A stretch of DNA of 64,000 nucleotides from Diphasiastrum complanatum (taxonomy: Eukaryota > Streptophyta > Lycopodiopsida > Lycopodiales > Lycopodiaceae): the NCBI GenBank assembly GCA_029204225.1, contig CM055103.1, forward strand, positions 24,368,163 to 24,432,162, in the 5' to 3' direction. Below are positions 57,428 to 64,000 of the stretch, in pieces. Position numbers and translations under genes: made by a program. The notes under the pieces are model-generated. The model saw nothing but the letters and a program-made list of their open reading frames with translations. It was not told where the DNA came from and made no database searches. Numbering within the stretch: position 1 is the stretch's first letter; every line of letters begins with the position of its first letter.

Positions 57428-58798
57428 TTTGACTGCAATTTGAGACTGGCACTTTATCACACATGTTTGGTGTCCAGGCAAGTTATTACATCGTTAATAA
57501 CATGAACTATGAATTGTTTTATAGCTTATGTAACTTACAAGTGTACATTTTGAGTCAAGTCATCACTGGGAACAAAGTTTGATACCCAATGAGTTACACT
57601 CCAGAAAGAGGAGTCTCCGGAATTTCTTATTTGTACCAGAAGGCATTCATAAGTACTTGGTCTTTTTGTCCTTCAAGCTTCACAAGTAGAGTTCTCATTT
57701 TTCCAAAAAACCATGATCCTTGTGCTTATGGTTTCAGCTCTGAACGATTCCACTAAGTAGCTTCCCTAGTTAACATTGTACAAAGTTTCACTTTAGGCGC
57801 TTTGTCTTCATTGATGTTAATTTTCTAAATTAATCAACATTATGACCTCGTTTTGTTAATACTCTTTGTGACTGTCTATGGTTATGTGATTGTATTTTAA
57901 TATAAAATTGAAAGAGTTAGACAATTGGGTGCTAAGTTTGATGGAGCATGTTTGTGACCTATCTTTGAATGAGAAGCTTATTTCTGTAGGAGACTAAAAA
58001 GACTGAGCTCTCATAGAACTTTTTGTTCTCTTTTTTGGATTTATTTGTATGAAAGATGATCTATTCTATTGAAGAAATTAGCAACCTTGGTTGTTTTGGA
58101 CCTTTCTTTCTTTGTACACGAGAACATTTAGAATTAACATCGACATATGTTGGACATGTCTCATCTTTCTTTCTCAAATTGATAAAGTTATAGTTCATGA
58201 TAGTATTATGTTGAGTTTGCCATGACCATTGAACAATCGATCCATTTTTGAATATGTTGTTCATGAAATGATTTGCTTGCAATTTCTTTTTTTGGTTTGA
58301 GAATGATTTGTAAATCTTGAATTATCAGAGTTCAATTGCTACAAAGTTATTTCACACTCTTTAAGAGTGTGTACTTTGGCAGGAATGGGTAGCCTAGTGG
58401 CCTAGTGTATGGTGGTGGGCCCATTCATTTTGGCAAGAGCTAGGAGCTAGATGGATGCTTCCAAAATTTGAAGTTAATGACTTTGTGAACAAATCACATT
58501 CCAACATTAAGTTTAAAGCCATACAACTTGGTGTAGTCATTTGTTGTTGTAAGCAGTGGCCTGGATGTGAGCCAATAGATGCAAGAACATAAAATTGAGA
58601 TACTTTCAAGAAGGCAAGTTATAGGCTCTTAACGCTCGCTTTTAGATGGGCTATTTGTGTAGCCCTAGTTAGGTCATCAAAGAAGTTAGGACCAAGTCAC
58701 TGTCTCGATAATAGCTGATTGTAAAATAACCTAAAAATAAACGGTTTCAGAATAGAGGACATTCACACACACATGCACACATGCACACACACAACTAT

Positions 58799-58886
58799 AG
58801 AATTGAGTAACTAAGTAACGTAGCCCTATCGTGCGCCTCAATATATGCAAGAACAAGCAATACTTGAATTCAAATGTTAGGCCCCG

Positions 58887-58946
<60 letters not shown>

Positions 58947-59050
58947 CTTATGGGAAGGGAAAAGCCTTAACCAACCAAAGAATTGAGCAACTAAGTAGCG
59001 TAGCCCTATCATGCGCCACAAAAGCATTACTTGAATTCAAATGTTAGGCC
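58799..59050 (+). repeat. Direct repeat (offset 180 bp) around an (AC)28 tract
   Basis: AGAATTGAGTAACTAAGTA... and ACTTGAATTCAAATGTTAGG occur at 58799-58885 and again at 58979-59050. The (AC)28 run (58889-58944) follows the first copy. The second copy has a small deletion (the AATATATGCAAGAACAAGC part is shortened). Confidence 0.88.
58889..58944 (+). repeat. (AC)28 microsatellite
   Basis: Uninterrupted AC run of 56 bp; shorter impure CA runs lie at 58,764-58,793. Confidence 0.97.
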
Positions 59051-60646
59051 CTGGTGTTAAGCCTAATCTTGGGTGAATAAAGTTTACTAGAGGTGATCGC
59101 AAGTACTGTAATGGCCAGTAATCATGGCTGGCATTTGGATCTCTACCCCAAGCAAGGCCAAGTTTTGTTGAAGTACCTGATGAGCCTGCCTAGCATGTTG
59201 AGTATGGTCGTCATGGACCCAATCACTAGTGCCAAGTTATGATAATGGCAATTCGACAAACTATTGGAGTGGGCAAGCTGAATTTTGTTTTCAACAAGGC
59301 ATTAGGGCGATCATTATTAGTCACTACACCATGTCAGGAGAGGTCAATAGGCCTAGGGAGTAGATCAAGGGCCTGATGAGGCCACAAGCAATTGTGTCTA
59401 TGGAACTAGAATGGCGGGCAGAGGACATAAATAGCTGTACATGGTGGGGAGGAACTTCATTCTTACAGATCCACGTCCGGTTGAAAAGTGATGTTACATC
59501 AGAACCTATATGCTCTAAATCTAGCAGACAATGCTCTTAAGAGAACCCATGCATAAGCATAATGGTGTTGTACCAGAAGGCAATATGCTTATCAATAGAC
59601 AAGCAATCCCAATGAATCTACGTTCATCTAGATTGCTTATTTAATATGCATCTCATTATTTACATAGACCTTAAGAATTATGATGAATTCACACTAGTGG
59701 ACATAGGATTCATTCATAACAAACAAATCTGGTGAAAATTACTTTATTTACCATATGTTCTAGGCATATTAACCTCAATCCAATTAGTCTACATTCATCA
59801 TATTTCGGTTCAATCATTGCGTTACCCTCAAACTATCTCTTAATTTCAGAAGACCAAAATGTCTAAAGTGATATGATCTATCACTAGGCTCCTAGCTATG
59901 ACATTCCGTACTACCATAACTCGTTCACTAGGAGAATTATTAGGAGACATTTTTGTCCTTGTTATCGTTTGCCGAATTGATGTGGTCTTCATATCATTTA
60001 AATGTCACTTGTTGATTCTTCGTTCTAAAGGGCCTCAAAATGAGCACTTTAAAGACCATAGTCATGGTTTTAACGCTTTTTGGTCTTTCACATACTCAAA
60101 CATTTGTAGATAGTGCCCTAAATAACCGATCTAGAGATACAATTCTTGAGTCCCATTTTTGTTTGATGTCAATGCTCTTGACCGAATTGGGGAAGTTGAC
60201 TCTCCCCTAGTTATTATGTATGGAGGATGTTTTAAGGCACACTCTTCTACACTATGGTCAGTGGTCCTCCACCATGCCTTACACAGTCACATTAGTCCCA
60301 TTTCCCTAAACTTTAGGTGTCTACACTATCACAAATGATTAGAGGCAAATTCTTGGTGCTACACAATTGTTTGTGTTGAGTTTATTTGCTTCGCATGCCT
60401 CATATTTCTTCAAATATTTCAGATTCTGTAAAATATGGAGTGATCACTTCCCAGTTCTATAGATTTTCTCATCTTTGTACTAGTAGAGATGCTTTTGTAG
60501 ACCAATCAAGCAATCTAATCATTTTAATTTTTGTTACTGCATAAGGGTTACTCGTTTAAAGCTAAAAAAATGCCAATTTTTTTTCAGAAAAAGCAGATTC
60601 TCCCTATTTAGATTATTTACTTCAAATGATTTAATCTCCCAAATTG

Positions 60647-60650
<4 letters not shown>

Positions 60651-60717
<67 letters not shown>
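60651..60717 (+). repeat. (GA)n microsatellite
   Basis: Uninterrupted GA run of about 67 bp. Confidence 0.97.
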
Positions 60718-60720
<3 letters not shown>

Positions 60721-60797
60721 CAAGAACTAGCTTTGAGGAGTTTTGGGGGGGAATTTAGGAAAATTAATTAATGAATTAACTAATTATTTTTTTACAT

Positions 60798-60870
60798 GAA
60801 CCGTACCACGGTTCAAGGAACCGTGGTACGGTTCCTTCCACGGTTCCCAGAACCCACGGTTCTGGGAACC
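60798..60870. repeat. Two adjacent perfect palindromes with GGTTC core
   Basis: First: 17-bp arms GAACCGTACCACGGTTC (60798-60814) and its reverse complement (60818-60834), 3-base loop. Second: 13-bp arms GGTTCCCAGAACC (60842-60854) and its complement (60858-60870), 3-base loop. Both are built from CCACGGTT/GGTTC words, so they are probably related. Confidence 0.95.
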
Positions 60871-62167
60871 ATGGGTTCTATGCCTTGTTCTTATTTAATT
60901 TATTTAATTTTATATTTTATATTTTATTTTTAATAGATTTATAAATCTACAAATTATAAATTTTGAATTTTATTTTATTTGAATTATTATTATTATTTCT
61001 TTCTTCTTACTGGTTGTCTTTTGCTTCTTAGTCAGCACTGGGTCTATCCAAGAGAATCCAGATTCTTTTGAAACCCAGTTAGCAACTTATGCTTGGAAAC
61101 TGATGAGACATAAGCAATGTTGTTTGGCTAAATTTTTTGTTTATTGAATATTATATTATTGTTTTGACTTTTGACTTTTTGAGTTGCTTATATATTGTTT
61201 CTAAGCTTTACCTTATGACATCACTGACTTCTCTATATAAATTTGTGAAATTGGATATATTCTAATTTTGCAAATAGATACTTGTCATATTCAATATTTG
61301 GCTTATTTTGTTGATGGTACCTTTGTTTAGAGGGTCCATGCATTTGGTTGCCAATAGGTGTTTTGGATTGAGCATTCCTTTTGTTCCTTTTATGTGTCAG
61401 AAACTACTAGCAATTTTTGATAGTACCTTGCCTTTTTAAGAACCATTGATACCAATCAATGAATATCATGAAAATATACTCATTAAGTTGGAAGATATCA
61501 TTGGCTATGTGTGTGCTTTGTTAGATGCAAATTAAACAATCTGAAACTACAGGATGCACAAGTTTCATGTTAGATGTCACTTATCATCAATGGATGCTTC
61601 TTTACAACTTTACCATAGATGCATTGCATTGTGCTATTTGAACTCCTTTACGTCACATACGTCAAGTGGATGAGTATAGGCCACTAAGGCTCACACTTGA
61701 TTTGTACATAGAGCTATATGTGCAACAAGCTATAAATGGTACCGTCGAGCTACCATGGTATCTTGGTTGCATATGCTAGTCTTTAGACTTTGATAAGTCA
61801 ACTCCAATTATTTGCTCACCGGTTTAGATTGAAAAGACTCCAAGGGACACCCAAGGACGATACGCTGTGCAATTGTCTACACTGGATACCAAGGGTGAGG
61901 AGTATTATTTTTTTATACGGTTGTGGTTACACAGGCACCAATAGTGCATTACTTTTTTCTGTGGTCTTCTTGGTGTATGGACATACATTGGGATGTTTTT
62001 GCTCAAACTCGTTCCATGATACCCATTAGAGGAGTTCTAAATCCAAAAAAGACCCTTTGTAAAGATTCTTTTTACATTTTTTCTCAATTTTTTCTTACAC
62101 ATGGACCAATCAAAACACTCAAATTTGAAATCTACGTAACGTAACTTTTTGAGTCCACATTTTGATT

Positions 62168-62310
62168 CTACACTAAAAATGGCATAACTTTTTAGTGGTA
62201 AGTCCGAATATAGCGGAGTTTGGTGCATTGGAAAGCGCTTGACAAGGGCTTTCCAATGATATGTTACATGACGTACTTTTGAGCTACGATTAAAAAGTTA
62301 TGGCAAGTCA
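62168..62310. repeat. Nested inverted repeat around GCTTTCCAA
   Basis: TGGCATAACTTTTTAG near 62,179 pairs imperfectly with TTAAAAAGTTATGGCA near 62,290. Inside, TTGGAAAGCGCTTGACAAGG and GGCTTTCCAA form a second hairpin. Similar words are common in plant LTR leaders, so this may be an LTR remnant. Confidence 0.6.
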
Positions 62311-63565
62311 AAAGTATTAGTGTTATAATATTTTAATAATATAAACTACATCTTGCACGAATTCTTAAAGGGTCTTTTTGGAGCTCAAAACTCCTCTAAT
62401 GCATCTACAACTTTGCTATGGGTCTTCATGAAAGTTTATTACTTATGTCATGTGGTCTTTCAGGTGTTGCATTCCTCTTCGTTTTCGTTAATCTTTCATT
62501 AGTGTTGGCATTATATTACTCTTTAGATGTTGCATGCATGCTTGTGCTTGTGCTGTGTTTTTGATGCTTCTATGGTTCTTTAATTGTATTTAGTGGTGAG
62601 GGATTTACATTCTTATGCCATGGTATTAATGGGTGTTCTTAGTCAACTCTCAAACATATATGGTTCTATTAGCAATCTTACTGCTACATGGTCAGTTACC
62701 CATGAATGTCATAGAAGCGACCATTTGAAAGCCCAAAAAACGAATTTTTTTCCCTAGTTGTTACCATTTGTTGCGCTCTTGATTTTGATACAAGTGCCAT
62801 CATTACTATGTATTATGTGTATCATTTTAGCTATAATGCAGAGAAGTAAGGCATGACAAATTTATTTGTAGCTTTTACTTTGTGATACACCTTCTTCTAC
62901 ATGTCTAGTCATTAGGATTGGGCTCATTCATTGTGCAGTGTTACACGTGTGTCAGTGATTGGTGTCCTTTTTGGCATTAATGTAATTATGTTTCTCAATA
63001 AACCCATCTAGCCTGCTTTGGGAGTACATATTATTCTACCTTTTGATTTCATGAGTTGACATTCCTTGGCTAATTGACAAAGTTTCCTGCATATCATTTT
63101 TGGAGTGGATTAGCAGACCATATGAATGAGAAATAACCTCAATAATAGATTATATTTGGAGTATGAGAGTTTGCTACATCCTAGACATTTCATTGATTGT
63201 CTCCTAATTAGCGACCAAAGATTGACATACCTTTCGGAGTTTTGCCAAAAAATTGAGTGCTTCAGTTTGGTTTCATTGTAATTGGTTATATTAGGGAACA
63301 TTCAATACCATTATCTCCTTGTTTTTGCTCAAAGTCTTGTTTTTTTCTTAATATGTCCTTGTAGAGACTTTTTCTCACCCACTCGCAAACCCTATTTCCA
63401 AGCAAAGACAAAGCAAACAAGATAGGAAGTGGATTCGTCTTTCATGTCATGCGATAGTTCGATCCCAAGGAAGCAAAGCTTATTCACAATATGTTAGGCA
63501 AGCTTATGATGAGAATCTAACCATTAACATTCATTAACCCTAAATCTCCATGATCAAACTTACCC

Positions 63566-63608
<43 letters not shown>

Positions 63609-63609
63609 A
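63566..63609 (+). repeat. Compound (CT)n(AC)n microsatellite
   Basis: CT run 63566-63584 followed directly by an AC run to 63609. Confidence 0.95.
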
Positions 63610-63764
63610 AAGATAGCAATACCAATCAAATCCAACAATAAGCAAATCCAACAACATTAAAATAGCAAAAAGCATGAGAGAGATGAGATGTAAGGAGAAA
63701 CAAGGAGAAATTGGTAGAGTCTTTACCCTTCTTGATTGAACATAAAAATGAAGTACATGGTGCC

Positions 63765-63776
63765 ACTATTTATAGA
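63765..63776 (-). promoter_or_regulatory. Minus-strand TATA-like box
   Basis: CTATAAATAG on the minus strand followed downstream (leftwards) by a CT-rich leader-like stretch. It could be an LTR or gene promoter; no coding sequence is linked to it here. Confidence 0.3.
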
Positions 63777-64000
63777 TGAGAATGGCACTTGGCCTCATTG
63801 GCTATTGGCCAATTTCTATCTCCCTTAATATTTGAATAAAGAGGTGGGAAACACCCTTTATTCAGGCCTCTAATTGATTCAATTCCCCTAATTGTCCTAA
63901 AAATCACTTCTATTTCTAAACTATTCAATGAAATACCGGTGTGATCACTAGGTTGGACTTACACTTGCAGGGTGCCAAATCCCTCACACTTATTTAACTG

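Larger units (their letters stand above)
57428..64000. other. Intron or intergenic sequence with simple repeats
   Basis: About 6.6 kb without a recognised exon, transposon ORF or RNA gene. It contains the AC, GA and CT/AC microsatellites, a 180-bp direct repeat around the AC tract, two perfect palindromes (60.8 kb) and a palindromic stretch at 62.2 kb. If the ePHD gene is intact, this is part of one very long intron. Confidence 0.5.

Noticed and set aside
58731-59027. Cys-Val repeat ORF
   Set aside because: Antisense reading of the AC microsatellite.
60651-60717. GA tract as a GAGA-factor promoter element
   Set aside because: No gene or TATA box is attached; a simple microsatellite is enough.

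Overview
The window looks like nuclear DNA from a land plant, very probably one with a large, repeat-rich genome. There are plant-type Ty1/copia and Ty3/gypsy elements throughout, GT-AG introns, long dinucleotide microsatellites and two plant-like host genes. I cannot fix the lineage from the sequence; a gymnosperm, a fern or another big-genome plant would all fit. No bacterial operons, CRISPR arrays, rRNA genes or tRNA genes were recognised.

Layout. 1-9.3 kb: decayed copia and gypsy pieces on the minus strand, then a repeat (family A) split by a full-length but dead copia element with two ~1.1 kb LTRs. Each LTR carries a 159-179 bp CT microsatellite downstream of a TATA box. 9.3-23.7 kb: mostly gypsy and copia debris, including a gypsy LTR with primer-binding site and RT, a ~24-bp minisatellite, and a nearly perfect 120-bp inverted repeat. 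It also holds copy 1 of a composite 'gag-protease plus unknown ORFs' element. 24-34 kb: host gene 1, a SAC3B-like TREX-2 mRNA-export scaffold gene on the plus strand. Eleven exons join in frame to 1438 codons, with a short uORF, a TATA box and a CATGCA-rich upstream region. 34-50.7 kb: a coiled-coil remnant, copy 2 of the gag-protease composite, several minus-strand copia remnants, the uninterrupted copy of repeat A, and a ~0.7-kb inverted repeat around a gypsy gag. 51.8-52.9 kb: an internally deleted relative of the first copia element, lacking the CT tract. 53-64 kb: a GC-rich tandem repeat, host gene 2 (an exon ending inside an extended PHD finger, possibly the N-terminal part of an ePHD-containing AAA-ATPase), then 6.7 kb with microsatellites and perfect palindromes but no recognised exon.

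How the parts relate. The host genes are unrelated islands in a nest of transposons. The nesting can be read directly: the copia element at 2,270-8,683 has a 5-bp target duplication (CAAAA), and the copy of repeat A at 41.8 kb preserves the unoccupied site. The best candidate for something undescribed is the composite seen twice (18.7-21.4 kb and 35.8-37.9 kb). In it a copia-type gag and protease are followed by two overlapping ORFs that match none of the usual retrotransposon domains, and no integrase or reverse transcriptase is present. In copy 1 the unknown ORFs are inverted relative to gag.
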